DNA of 64,000 nucleotides from contig NZ_JABXWU010000002.1 of the NCBI RefSeq assembly GCF_014595945.1, positions 1 to 64,000 on the forward strand, in the 5' to 3' direction. The notes under the pieces were generated by a model, which saw only the letters and a list, made by a program, of their open reading frames with translations, did not search any database and was not told the DNA's origin. The first letter of the stretch is position 1; every line of letters begins with the position of its first letter. The stretch is from Alkalibacillus aidingensis. GTDB taxonomy: Bacteria > Bacillota > Bacilli > Bacillales > Alkalibacillaceae. The position numbers and the translations under genes are program-made. Below are positions 28,078 to 36,896 of this stretch, piece after piece.

Positions 28078-29079
28078 ATGTACAAACTTTGGAGAGCCTA
28101 TTTTCAAATGCCCGTTTTTTTAAGGTTATTACTTTCCGTACTGTTCATTATGTTGCTTTTTGGCTTCCTCATCCATCTAATAGAGCCTGATGCGTTTCCT
28201 ACCATGTTTGAGGGGGTATGGTGGGCTTTTATCACTGGTTCGACTGTTGGTTATGGAGATTATGTACCTGAAACAATCATAGGCAGACTTTTTACCATAT
28301 TATTATTATTAGCTGGTGGGGGATTGTTAACCTTCTACATGGTCACTATTTCAGGTGCAGCTATAAAACGTGAAGAGGATTATAAAGAGGGGAAAATCGA
28401 TTATCACGGTAAAGACCATATCATCATTGTAGGATGGAATGAGCGCTCCCGTAATTTAATTGAACTAATTAATAAGCAATATGATCATGGTGAAAACATT
28501 ATACTAATTGATGAAACACTTTCTAAGGATCCAATCAATCATGCCAAAATCCATTACGTTAATGGCGATCCATCTGTTGACCAAACATGGAAAAAAGCTA
28601 ATATTGATCAAGCAAAAAAAATTATCATTACTGCTGATCAATCTATGATAGAACGTGAAGCAGACATTCATTCCATATTAGTGACAATTACTGCTCGAGG
28701 GTTAAATCATCGAATTCCTATTTTAGTTGAGATTCTAACCGATAAACAAAAAGCAAACGCAGAAAGGGCCGGTGCAACAGAAGTCATTTGTACGAACGAA
28801 TCCACCAGTACATTACTCTTCCATGAGCTCACCGGCCATGAATATGTTAAAGCGTTTGAATATGTCATGTCACTGTTATCCAATCAACAGTTTGTTGTTC
28901 ATAAAGTTGAAGACGAGTGGGTAGGACAAACGATCTTAGAGTTAACAATGTATGCCAAAAAAAATGAAAAGTTGTTATTAGGTATTATTCAAGATAACAA
29001 AATACGTATTAATCCACCAGCAGATCAGAAACTTACAAAAGAAGATCAAGTCATCGTAACGAAACAACTATTGCAATAA
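28078..29079 (+). CDS. yugO: Potassium channel with RCK domain (YugO-like)
   Basis: 333 residues. Two membrane helices (about 14-35 and 69-93) flank the pore with selectivity filter TVGYGD at 56-61. From about residue 113 there is a TrkA-N/RCK nucleotide-binding domain (HIIIVGWNERS) and a TrkA-C-like end. YugO of B. subtilis releases K+ and mediates biofilm electrical signalling. The start follows GAGGTG. The last 12 nt overlap the 3' end of the convergent yugN. Confidence 0.92.
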   Translation: MYKLWRAYFQMPVFLRLLLSVLFIMLLFGFLIHLIEPDAFPTMFEGVWWAFITGSTVGYGDYVPETIIGRLFTILLLLAGGGLLTFYMVTISGAAIKREEDYKEGKIDYHGKDHIIIVGWNERSRNLIELINKQYDHGENIILIDETLSKDPINHAKIHYVNGDPSVDQTWKKANIDQAKKIIITADQSMIEREADIHSILVTITARGLNHRIPILVEILTDKQKANAERAGATEVICTNESTSTLLFHELTGHEYVKAFEYVMSLLSNQQFVVHKVEDEWVGQTILELTMYAKKNEKLLLGIIQDNKIRINPPADQKLTKEDQVIVTKQLLQ

Positions 29080-29478
29080 AGCATGTTCGACTTTTATCAG
29101 TAAATCTTGGGCTTTTTGTATATAATTTTGGTCTACTTCAGCATCTGAATCCTCAGGTGCTGAAAATTGGTTAAAGCTTGCTTGGATATTACCTGAAATA
29201 CTATCATGGTCTATTCCATCTTCATAACGGTGGACTAACACAAATGGTTTACCAACGCGAACATGGGCATTTTTCTCACCAATAATCCCAATTTCAGTTG
29301 ATACAGGAATACGTAAGAAGGCATACTCATGTTCATCATTATTTAACAAGCAATCAAAATAGGCATGATCGTACTCCCAATTCCCACCGACTTCGAAATT
29401 TAATCGCTTTAAAATATTTTCAATATCCTCGAAAGAATAAGCTTGATTTTCTATTCCAGAATCAAGTGCAATCATCAT
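29068..29478 (-). CDS. yugN: YugN family protein
   Basis: 136 residues, YugN-like family of unknown function, soluble and acidic. The chosen ATG at 29478 is preceded by AGATGGTGAT, close to a full Shine-Dalgarno. A longer reading from 29508 lacks a ribosome binding site. Its 3' end overlaps that of the convergent potassium channel gene, the same neighbour as in B. subtilis. Confidence 0.82.
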   Translation of the reverse strand: MMIALDSGIENQAYSFEDIENILKRLNFEVGGNWEYDHAYFDCLLNNDEHEYAFLRIPVSTEIGIIGEKNAHVRVGKPFVLVHRYEDGIDHDSISGNIQASFNQFSAPEDSDAEVDQNYIQKAQDLLIKVEHALLQ

Positions 29479-29619
29479 ATCACCATCTTTTTTTATTGGA
29501 TTGTTCATAGTGTGTACGGTTTATCTAAATTCATGACCTACATCCTGTTGGTAAAACTTTTATCTTAGAGGAAATAATTTTGAAGATGATTGATGATTTG
29601 TTTATGACCCCAGCAAAAA

Positions 29620-29702
29620 TAAAGGCGCTAAGACCCCAGAGTGTTCTCTATGAACCAGGAGGCTTAGCGCATGCCCACGGAAAACAAAATATGTTTTCCC
29701 GT
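29620..29702 (-). terminator. Structured region downstream of yugJ with large terminator-like hairpin
   Basis: On the minus strand GCGCTAAG and CTTAGCGC pair around a roughly 30-nt loop (about 29622-29669), followed by CTTTATTTTT, a plausible terminator for yugJ. Next to it, GCCCACGGAAAAC and GTTTTCCCG (29672-29701) form a second hairpin whose left part resembles the dispersed element at 46072. Confidence 0.6.
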
Positions 29703-29744
29703 ATTTATCATTGTGATGTCCTAGCCATATCTTAGCAAAATGAC

Positions 29745-30908
29745 TTAAAGTGACATTTCTAAAATTTTCCGAACATCGTCTTCATGTAGTTTATTAAAAT
29801 TACCAAACGGTCCACGTTTCATAGCACGATCAACCATTAAATCCAATTTAGAGTCGTCAATATCATAGTCAGCTAATCGTGTTGGCGCATCTAACGCACT
29901 CCAAAATTGTCGTAAACGATCAATGCCTTCCATACCAGTCTCAATATCGGTTTTATTGGCTGGGTTGACGCCAAAAACGCGTACAGCTAATTGTTTGAAG
30001 CGCTTCGGATCAACATTTAAATTATGCTTCATCCAATTTGGGAACAAGATCGATAAACCACCTGCGTGTGGTATATCATATACAGCTGAAACAGCGTGTT
30101 CTAAATTGTGAGTTGCCCAATCTCCACGATAACCCATCTGTAGTATTCCATTAAATGCCATTGTACCCGCATACATAATCGTTTCTCGATGTTCATAGGA
30201 TTCTAAATCATTAAGTAATTTTGGTGCCGCTTCTATAATTGATTTAAGAATTCCTTCAGCCATACGATCTTGAACAGGTGAATTGGTAGGGACATGAAAG
30301 TACTGCTCTAAAATATGGCTCATCATATCTACAATTCCATATACAGTCTGATCTTTTGGTACTGAATAGGTATGTACTGGATCCAGTATCGAAAAGACCG
30401 GATATGAAAAAGGTGAGCCCCATCCATATTTTTCGTTTGTTTCCCAATTCGTTATAACTGCCCCAGCATTCATTTCAGAACCTGTTGCTGCCAAGGTTAA
30501 AACCGTCCCTAAAGGTAATGCATCCTTAGGCTCGGCCTTCTTAGTAACAAGATCCCATGCATCTCCATCATACTTAGCAGCAGAAGCGATCGTTTTAGCA
30601 CAGTCAATCACGCTACCTCCACCAACTGCAAGCAGGAAATCGATCTCGTGCTGTTTACACAAATCTGCCCCCCTATTTACCGTAGATAGACGTGGGTTAG
30701 GCTCAACACCTGATAATTCATATGCTTCATAACCATTATCATTTAACTTTTTCATAACATTAGTATAAATGCCATTTCGCTTAATACTACCCCCACCATA
30801 AATGACTAAAACGCGTTTAACTCCTGCTGGAATTAAGTTAGGTAGTTGCTCAAGTTGTCCTCTTCCAAAAACTAACTTCGTCGGATTATGAAATGTAAAG
30901 TTCTCCAT
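29745..30908 (-). CDS. yugJ: Iron-containing alcohol dehydrogenase (YugJ/YugK-like)
   Basis: 387 residues, group III metal-dependent alcohol dehydrogenase of the butanol dehydrogenase type. The cofactor loop [10 protein letters not shown] and the metal ligands in [12 protein letters not shown] and [18 protein letters not shown] are intact. The likely reaction is NAD(P)H-dependent interconversion of aldehydes and alcohols; the physiological substrate is unknown. In B. subtilis two such paralogues and pgi are nearby, whereas here only one is present. Confidence 0.9.
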   Translation of the reverse strand: MENFTFHNPTKLVFGRGQLEQLPNLIPAGVKRVLVIYGGGSIKRNGIYTNVMKKLNDNGYEAYELSGVEPNPRLSTVNRGADLCKQHEIDFLLAVGGGSVIDCAKTIASAAKYDGDAWDLVTKKAEPKDALPLGTVLTLAATGSEMNAGAVITNWETNEKYGWGSPFSYPVFSILDPVHTYSVPKDQTVYGIVDMMSHILEQYFHVPTNSPVQDRMAEGILKSIIEAAPKLLNDLESYEHRETIMYAGTMAFNGILQMGYRGDWATHNLEHAVSAVYDIPHAGGLSILFPNWMKHNLNVDPKRFKQLAVRVFGVNPANKTDIETGMEGIDRLRQFWSALDAPTRLADYDIDDSKLDLMVDRAMKRGPFGNFNKLHEDDVRKILEMSL

Positions 30909-30966
30909 ATCTTTTACCCCTTTCCTTCGACTACTATTTATTATGTATGATTCAATTTAAGTTAGC

Positions 30967-31005
30967 AAAAAAAGTGCCTTAAAGATTAAATCTTTAAGGC
31001 ACTCT
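30967..31005 (-). terminator. Terminator downstream of yugI
   Basis: AGTGCCTTAAAGATT and AATCTTTAAGGCACT form a long, nearly loop-less stem with a T-run on the minus strand. Confidence 0.88.
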
Positions 31006-31010
31006 TATAT

Positions 31011-31400
31011 TTACTGACGAAATGTTTTTTCACGCTCTTTAGATTGTTCAATCCAATCCTCAAGTTTGTCTTTTAACACATTAAAACCAGCTGTCTCATC
31101 TTGTTTAGGAGTCGCTGCTTTAAATGTCTGTTTTTTCTTAGGCTCCGTTTGGGGTTTTTCCTCTGTTGCACGAATGGAAAGTGAGTATTTCCCACGGTCT
31201 TCCTCAATATTTAATACTTTAACTTTCACTTCATCACCAACATTAAGGTGTTCATTTATGTCTTTGACATACCCATGAGTGATCTCAGAGATATGAACTA
31301 GACCTTGTAGGTTTTCCCCAATTTCGACAAAGGCACCATAAGGTTGAATACCCGTAACTTTACCTTCGATGACTTGTCCTTCTTCAATTACTTTTGTCAT
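31011..31400 (-). CDS. yugI: S1-domain RNA-binding protein (general stress protein 13, YugI)
   Basis: 129 residues. A single S1 domain fills about residues 5-75 (GKVTGIQPYGAFVEIGENLQG and LVHISEI). A basic linker (KPQTEPKKKQTFKAA) and a short acidic tail follow. Members bind RNA or ribosomes under stress. The ATG at 31400 is 7 nt after GGGAG; an upstream in-frame start is not preceded by a ribosome binding site. Confidence 0.92.
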   Translation of the reverse strand: MTKVIEEGQVIEGKVTGIQPYGAFVEIGENLQGLVHISEITHGYVKDINEHLNVGDEVKVKVLNIEEDRGKYSLSIRATEEKPQTEPKKKQTFKAATPKQDETAGFNVLKDKLEDWIEQSKEREKTFRQ

Positions 31401-31645
31401 ATTATACAACTCCCGATTCTATTCTTTAGCACCGACTCGTATTGTAACATAAACACAACACTTATTCAAAAGGCTGTTCAAGTACAGTGTAGTTTTTATC
31501 TGGTTTCATTGAAAATTCTTTGGGCAAAACCCCTTAGGTAACAGTTTTTCCGTAAATGAAAATAATATTTTTCTAAAAAAAGATGTTTAAAATTTTACTG
31601 ACCGGTTATAACTATAAATGTAATACTTTCTCGTATTCCCCCTTT

Positions 31646-31678
31646 GGCAAAGTGCAGTTCACTTTGCCTCTTTTTTTT
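31646..31678 (+). terminator. Orphan intrinsic terminator in the patB leader
   Basis: GGCAAAGTG and CACTTTGCC around CAGTT are followed by TCTTTTTTTT on the plus strand. No plus-strand gene precedes it; yugI is on the other strand. A TATAAC at 31697-31702 would start transcription inside the patB ribosome binding site, so the patB promoter is probably upstream of this hairpin. The rest of 31401-31645 is AT-rich and shows no gene. Confidence 0.8.
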
Positions 31679-31720
31679 GTTTTGATATAGTGACGATATA
31701 ACAGTGAAGGGGAGATTTCG

Positions 31721-32890
31721 ATGAGTTCATTTAAACAATCAGTTGATCGTGAATTTACTAAGGCTGTAAAATATGATTTTCGTTATCGTGTTTTCGGCCG
31801 TGATGACCTCTTACCGATGTGGGTAGCTGATATGGATTTACCAGCACCTAAAGCCTTACAAGAGGCTATTATTGAGCGAGCAAAACACAACCTATACGGT
31901 TATACCACGTATGATCATCATACATTAAACGCAATTAAACAATGGATTGAAAAACGCCATCAATACGCAATTGACACAAATTTAATCTCTTTTAGCCCTG
32001 GTGTCATTCCTTCTTTACATGCTCTTGTCCAGTCCTTTACAGAAGAAGATGACCAAATTGTGATCCAACCCCCAGTTTATCCGCCTTTTTTCTCAGTGAT
32101 TAAAAATCATAACCGAACAGTCGTTGAGAACCCATTAGTTCAAAAAAACCACCGTTATGAAATAAACTTTGAACAGTTAGAACAACAATTTAAAAATGGT
32201 GCTAAAGCATTTATTCTCTGTAGTCCACATAATCCAGTCGGTCGTGTATGGACTATTGGTGAGCTAAACAGGATTGCTGAATTATGCATTAAATATAAGG
32301 TCTTGTTATTTTCTGATGAAATACATAGTGATATCATTTTCAGACCTAATAAGCATACTCCGATCGCTAGTCTTAATGAAGAAATCAGTCAATTAACATT
32401 CACCTTAATGGCACCTTCTAAAACTTTCAATGTAGCCGGTCTTCAAGGGTCATATGTCATCAACCCTAACCAAGAGGCTAAGAAGCAATTTGAAAAACAA
32501 TTAGGTAATCAAGGGCTAGGGATCTTAAATACATTTGCTTATACAGCGATCGAAGCTACGTATCAATATGGTGAGAAGTGGCTTGAGAAGTTAATAACTC
32601 AATTGGAGGAAAATCGAGATATTCTAATCAAATCACTTAATAACAGTGATACTCAGATTAAACCAATAACTCCAGAAGGTACCTACTTAATCTGGTTGGA
32701 CTTCTCAGAAACAAGTTACACTCATAAGGAAATAGTCGACAAATTGAAAGATGAAGCTAAAGTTGGTTTAAATGACGGAGTTACTTTTGGTAAGGACACA
32801 GGGCGTTTATTTATGCGAATAAATATAGCCTGTCCTCCTTCTATCGTCGAAGAAGGAGTCAAGCGAATTATTGAGACCTTTGAACGATAA
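31721..32890 (+). CDS. patB: PLP-dependent C-S lyase (PatB/MalY family)
   Basis: 389 residues, class I aminotransferase fold of the MalY/PatB type, expected to cleave cystathionine or cysteine C-S bonds. The PLP lysine lies in MAPSKTFNVAG near residue 235, and the SPHNPVGRVW motif is present. The start follows AAGGGGAG. The long leader contains an orphan terminator, which suggests attenuation. The gene ends at a strong terminator, after which the 53-bp repeat array begins. Confidence 0.93.
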   Translation: MSSFKQSVDREFTKAVKYDFRYRVFGRDDLLPMWVADMDLPAPKALQEAIIERAKHNLYGYTTYDHHTLNAIKQWIEKRHQYAIDTNLISFSPGVIPSLHALVQSFTEEDDQIVIQPPVYPPFFSVIKNHNRTVVENPLVQKNHRYEINFEQLEQQFKNGAKAFILCSPHNPVGRVWTIGELNRIAELCIKYKVLLFSDEIHSDIIFRPNKHTPIASLNEEISQLTFTLMAPSKTFNVAGLQGSYVINPNQEAKKQFEKQLGNQGLGILNTFAYTAIEATYQYGEKWLEKLITQLEENRDILIKSLNNSDTQIKPITPEGTYLIWLDFSETSYTHKEIVDKLKDEAKVGLNDGVTFGKDTGRLFMRINIACPPSIVEEGVKRIIETFER

Positions 32891-32900
32891 GTAAAAGAAG

Positions 32901-32939
32901 AGCGATGCTTACCTTCTGATAGGTAAACATCGCTTTTTT
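32901..32939 (+). terminator. Terminator downstream of patB
   Basis: AGCGATGCTTACCT and AGGTAAACATCGCT around 6 nt, followed by a T-run. Confidence 0.9.
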
Positions 32940-33037
32940 CTTGTGGTCTTTATATTAAGGGTGTTACTTCTCTGTTGTTCACATCTCTCTAACTAAAGAG
33001 TGACTTCACCCTTTGTCTTAGGCGACATGAAGGTGTG

Positions 33038-33530
33038 GTACTTGATCAGTTTAGCTTCTTCTGCTAGATTACCGGGAGTTGAGAGACGCTCTCTTTGACC
33101 GGACCATGCTCACCTATCTCACTACTGGGAAGAGAAAGGCTACCTCTTTGACCAGTGCATGCTCATCTACCTCACTACCGGGAAAAGAAAGGCTACCTCT
33201 TTGACCGGTGCGCACTCGCCGACCTCACTACCGGGAATTGAGAGGCTCTCTCTTTGACCGGAGCGTACTCGCCGACCTTACTACTGGGAATTGAGAGGCT
33301 ACCTCTTTGACCGGTGCGCACTCGCCGACCTCACTACCGGGAATTGAGAGGCTCTCTCTTTGACCGGAGCATGCTCATCTACCTTACTGCCGGGAATAGA
33401 AAGGCTAACTCTTTGACCGGAGCATGCTCATCTTCCTCACTACAGGGAATAGATACAAGCTCTTTTTGACCAAAACACCCTTCACGCTGGCTACTGGGAT
33501 TAAAGAAGCCTATAGAGATAGCCGATCATC
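33038..33530. repeat. Array of about eight 53-bp tandem repeats
   Basis: The anchor CTCTTTGACC recurs at 33091, 33144, 33197, 33250, 33303, 33356 and 33409, exactly 53 bp apart each time. Degenerate copies flank it at 33038 and 33460. Copies 3 and 5 are identical; others differ by about 5-15 bases. Each unit has CTCT..CCGG near its left end and CCGG..AGAG near its right end, which can pair, and a small palindrome in between (GAGCATGCTC in two copies, GTGCGCAC in two others). As 53 is not a multiple of three, the array cannot encode a repeat protein. It lies between convergent patB and sodC and is more GC-rich than other gaps. Confidence 0.95.
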
Positions 33531-33559
33531 CACGAACAGTTCCTTAGCCAAGCTAATTA

Positions 33560-34141
33560 CTATTCTTCCTCTTCTTCACCTACATTCTCTGCTGGGTTAT
33601 CAGTTTCTTCTTCGCCTTCTTCATCCGACTTTAAGATTTCAGCGCAAGCCACTCGCTCACCTGCGTCACCTGCTGGTTGACTGATCCCGTCATCCTCTTC
33701 TTCATGAATAATTAAGGCCTTTCCTCCATTTTCAGCGAAGAATGAATCTTGTCCGTCTAATAGTGTGGCATCTTCAATCGTATATTCAAATGTTGCTGTT
33801 CCATCATCTTCAACTAGTAAATTAGGCATATCACCAACATGACTACCATCAGGGTGCATTAACCCATGTTCAGCCTCCTCATCAGTTGACCAATGTCCTC
33901 CTGCTGTTTCAAAGCTTGGTGGCTCACATTCTGGATTCTCATGAATGTGAATCCCATGAAACCCTGGAGATAAACCAACAACTTCAGCCTCGATGTCAAC
34001 TCCTTCTGCTCCCTCTGTAAACGTTGCCTCACCAATGACATCATGGTCACTGTTGATAATATCACCTGTCTTGACCGTTTCATCATCAGATTGACAGGCC
34101 GACATAATTAGCATGAGACCAACAAGTATCCATATTCTCAT
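33560..34141 (-). CDS. sodC: Cu/Zn superoxide dismutase-like lipoprotein
   Basis: 193 residues. A lipoprotein signal ends at Cys16 (lipobox MSAC). The SOD fold keeps all metal ligands: H65, H67, H83, H92, H101, D104 and H146, plus the active-site R163 and the disulfide pair C72/C166. It should therefore bind Cu and Zn and be active on the outer face of the membrane. The B. subtilis relative YojM is reported to lack copper ligands. The C-terminus is a strongly acidic tail of about 25 residues. The tandem array lies directly downstream. Confidence 0.9.
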   Translation of the reverse strand: MRIWILVGLMLIMSACQSDDETVKTGDIINSDHDVIGEATFTEGAEGVDIEAEVVGLSPGFHGIHIHENPECEPPSFETAGGHWSTDEEAEHGLMHPDGSHVGDMPNLLVEDDGTATFEYTIEDATLLDGQDSFFAENGGKALIIHEEEDDGISQPAGDAGERVACAEILKSDEEGEEETDNPAENVGEEEEE

Positions 34142-34214
34142 TTTCTATCACCTCAACTTCTAGTATAGGTAGACAGAAAACAATTTAAACTCTCATGTTA
34201 GAGTCAAGTTATAA

Positions 34215-34250
34215 AAAAAGCATAGCGACTAAATAAGTCACTATGCTTGT
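34215..34250 (-). terminator. Terminator downstream of the small membrane protein gene
   Basis: AAGCATAGCGACT... pairs with AGTCACTATGCTT on the minus strand, followed by a T-rich run. It would end the ribDEAH-plus-small-gene transcript. Confidence 0.75.
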
Positions 34251-34253
34251 ATA

Positions 34254-34463
34254 TTACGGATTCTGATCGGTCTGTTCTTTTTGTTCATGTTGTTCGTTTA
34301 TCTTCGTATTAGGATAGTTGTCTTGAAAGGATTGCTCTTGTTTTTTAGAGACTTTAACAACTAAACGAAACAAAAAGAAAGCAGCGATTATAAAAATAAT
34401 TAACGTAATAATTGCGGGAATGTATAACGTTTTGTCTTCAGGAAAATACAAAAATTCCATCAT
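34254..34463 (-). CDS. Small single-pass membrane protein
   Basis: 69 residues that I do not recognise. After an N-terminal MEFLYFPED segment there is one membrane helix (about 15-37) and a polar, Gln/Glu/Lys-rich cytoplasmic tail. The frame is open to 34526, but ATG codons at 34463 and 34460 lie behind AGGTG and are preferred. It lies 94 nt downstream of ribH on the same strand and may be cotranscribed; a riboflavin link is not established. Confidence 0.6.
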   Translation of the reverse strand: MMEFLYFPEDKTLYIPAIITLIIFIIAAFFLFRLVVKVSKKQEQSFQDNYPNTKINEQHEQKEQTDQNP

Positions 34464-34556
34464 AATAAAACACCTACTTTGGCTAGCATGTATCACTATT
34501 GTACCAAATGTAGGTGCAAATTTCATAAATAATATTGTTTCAGCTTTATGACAATA

Positions 34557-35024
34557 TTACGATTCAAGTTGCTTAACTAAATTAGCCATTTCAATTGCTC
34601 CAACAGCTGACTCATAACCTTTGTTACCCGCCTTCGTACCAGCACGCTCAATAGCCTGTTCGATTGTATCAGTTGTTAAAACGCCGAAAATGACTGGTAT
34701 GCCTGTATCTAAACTAACTGATGAAGCTCCCTTAGCTACCTCACCACTTACATACTCAAAATGTGGGGTTGCACCACGGATAACCGTTCCTAAGGTAATA
34801 ACGGCATCATATTTTTTACTTTCTGCCATTTTCTTAGCTGCTAGTGGGATTTCATAAGCACCTGGAACCCATGCTACTTCGATTTGATCTTCATTTAGGC
34901 CATGTCGCTTTAAACCATCAATTGCCCCATCCAGTAATTTTTCCGTAATAAACGCATTAAATCTACCGACAACAATTCCTATTTTTAAATCGTTTGCAAT
35001 TAAGCTTGCTTCATATGTTTTCAT
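34557..35024 (-). CDS. ribH: 6,7-Dimethyl-8-ribityllumazine synthase
   Basis: 155 residues. It condenses 5-amino-6-ribitylaminouracil with DHBP to lumazine, and in Bacilli forms a 60-mer capsid around riboflavin synthase. Family motifs are [19 protein letters not shown] and [14 protein letters not shown], the last with the catalytic His. It is the last biosynthetic gene of ribD-ribE-ribAB-ribH. Confidence 0.97.
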   Translation of the reverse strand: MKTYEASLIANDLKIGIVVGRFNAFITEKLLDGAIDGLKRHGLNEDQIEVAWVPGAYEIPLAAKKMAESKKYDAVITLGTVIRGATPHFEYVSGEVAKGASSVSLDTGIPVIFGVLTTDTIEQAIERAGTKAGNKGYESAVGAIEMANLVKQLES

Positions 35025-35042
35025 TTGATTAACCTCCTAATT

Positions 35043-36230
35043 TTAAAACAGATGCCCTAATTTATCACGTTTGGTATTTAAGTATTTTTCGTTATCTTTA
35101 TTAGGTGTCATCTGAAGTGGGACTCGTTCCATAATTTCTAAGTCATAGCCGTATAATCCTTTGATTTTCCTCGGATTATTGGTCAGTAATCGCATTTGTC
35201 TAACACCTAGGTCTTTAAGAATTTGTGCGCCAATACCATAATCGCGTAAGTCTGCAGGATAACCAAGTTTTGCATTCGCTTCGACTGTGTCATAGCCTTC
35301 TTCTTGGAGCTTATAGGCTTTCAATTTATTTAATAACCCAATTCCACGACCTTCTTGACGCATATATAGTAAGACACCTTTACCTTCTTCTTCAATTTGC
35401 GTTAAAGCAGATTCAAGTTGTGGACCACAGTCACAACGATGTGAACCAAACACATCACCTGTCAGACACTCACTATGAACTCGCACCAACGTCGGTTCAC
35501 TTGGATAAATATCACCTATCACTAATGCAATATGCTCTCTTCCGTCAACCACATTCGTATATGCAATAGCTTTGAAATCACCAAAAGATGTAGGAAGGTT
35601 GATCTCAACTTCACGATTCACAAGTTTTTCGTGCATTCGGCGATATTTAATTAAATCCTCAATCGTAATTAGCTTAAGGTTATGCTCATCGGCAATTTTA
35701 CGAAGTTCGGGAACTCTAGCCATCGTTCCATCTTCATTCATGATCTCACATATCGCACCTGCTGGTTTACCACCTGCTAAAGTTGCTAAATCAACAGCTG
35801 CTTCTGTATGTCCTGCTCGACGTAACACACCACCTTCTTTTGCAATAAGTGGAAAGATATGACCAGGACGCTTAAATTCAGTTGGGACAATATCATCCTC
35901 AGCTAAACGCATAATCGATTGAGAACGTTCACCTGCACTAATTCCTGTTGTTGTTTCAACATGGTCTATACTTACGGTGAATGCCGTCCCATGACTGTCT
36001 GTGTTAACATCAGCCATTAACTCTAGTTGTAACTGTTCAGCCTTCTCTTTAGTAATAGGCGCACAAAGAAGTCCCCGGCCTTCTTTAACCATAAAATTGA
36101 CCACTTCAGGTGTAGTCTTCTCTGCCAGTGCGACGAAATCCCCTTCATTTTCACGATTCTCATCATCTACAACAATAACTACTTTCCCCTGTTTTAAATC
36201 TTCAATTGCTTCTTGTATAGAATCAAACAT
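35043..36230 (-). CDS. ribAB: Bifunctional DHBP synthase / GTP cyclohydrolase II
   Basis: 395 residues. The N-terminal half (about 1-200) is DHBP synthase, with [11 protein letters not shown] and the [10 protein letters not shown] motif. The C-terminal half is GTP cyclohydrolase II, with zinc cysteines in [18 protein letters not shown] and the RQEGRGIGL loop. Together they supply both precursors of riboflavin. It lies between ribE and ribH. Confidence 0.98.
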   Translation of the reverse strand: MFDSIQEAIEDLKQGKVVIVVDDENRENEGDFVALAEKTTPEVVNFMVKEGRGLLCAPITKEKAEQLQLELMADVNTDSHGTAFTVSIDHVETTTGISAGERSQSIMRLAEDDIVPTEFKRPGHIFPLIAKEGGVLRRAGHTEAAVDLATLAGGKPAGAICEIMNEDGTMARVPELRKIADEHNLKLITIEDLIKYRRMHEKLVNREVEINLPTSFGDFKAIAYTNVVDGREHIALVIGDIYPSEPTLVRVHSECLTGDVFGSHRCDCGPQLESALTQIEEEGKGVLLYMRQEGRGIGLLNKLKAYKLQEEGYDTVEANAKLGYPADLRDYGIGAQILKDLGVRQMRLLTNNPRKIKGLYGYDLEIMERVPLQMTPNKDNEKYLNTKRDKLGHLF

Positions 36231-36242
36231 GATTCACCCCTC

Positions 36243-36896
36243 CTATCGGTCAAGAAACCCTGCCTCTCGCAACATTTCTAAAGACACCCCTTGATTATTG
36301 ATTTGATCATTTGGGTTTAATAGCTGATAAACATATTTTAACAGCTGATCACACTCAATATTAACAACATCACCTTCATGTTTAGTCGTTAGAATAGTTG
36401 CCTCTTGAGTATGTGGAATTAGTGAAATAGTGAACTGATGATTCTCTAGACCAAATATGGTTAAAGATGTACCATCGACACTAACTGAACCTTTTAACAT
36501 CATATATTTAGATAATTCTGGATCGACTTCAATATGAAAATACTCCGCATTATCCTTAGTTTCTCGCTTTTTAATCGTCCCCATTCCATCAACATGACCA
36601 GATACAAAATGGCCTCCGAATCGACCATTTGCGCCCATCGCTCTTTCTAAATTCACTTTAGAACCTACCGATAAACTTTTTAGAGCCGTATGATGGAAGG
36701 TTTCTGGCATAATATCTGTGTTAAAAGAAGTTTTGGTATAATCGGTTACCGTTAAACACACACCATTCACCGAAATACTATCTCCTAATTGAACATCTTC
36801 GGTAATTTTATTAACGTTGATCGTTAACTCCAACGATTCAGATCCTTGCTTTATATTTTGTACCGTCCCTACTTCTTCTACGATCCCTGTAAACAT
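36243..36896 (-). CDS. ribE: Riboflavin synthase alpha subunit
   Basis: 217 residues made of two tandem lumazine-binding barrels (about 1-97 and 98-200), each with a GxSVxVxGxxLT-like strand (SISVNGVCLTV and SVSVDGTSLTI). It dismutates lumazine to riboflavin. It begins directly at the ribD stop codon (one-base overlap) and is followed by ribAB. Confidence 0.97.
   Translation of the reverse strand: MFTGIVEEVGTVQNIKQGSESLELTINVNKITEDVQLGDSISVNGVCLTVTDYTKTSFNTDIMPETFHHTALKSLSVGSKVNLERAMGANGRFGGHFVSGHVDGMGTIKKRETKDNAEYFHIEVDPELSKYMMLKGSVSVDGTSLTIFGLENHQFTISLIPHTQEATILTTKHEGDVVNIECDQLLKYVYQLLNPNDQINNQGVSLEMLREAGFLDR

Noticed and set aside
33038-33530. CRISPR array
   Set aside because: The whole 53-bp unit is repeated, with no unique spacers between short repeats, and no cas genes are in the window.
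33424-33684. 86-codon plus-strand open frame between patB and sodC
   Set aside because: It begins in the tandem array and ends inside sodC on the other strand; no start signal.
35225-35862. Two plus-strand open frames opposite ribAB
   Set aside because: They are antisense shadows of a strongly conserved gene, with no ribosome binding sites.
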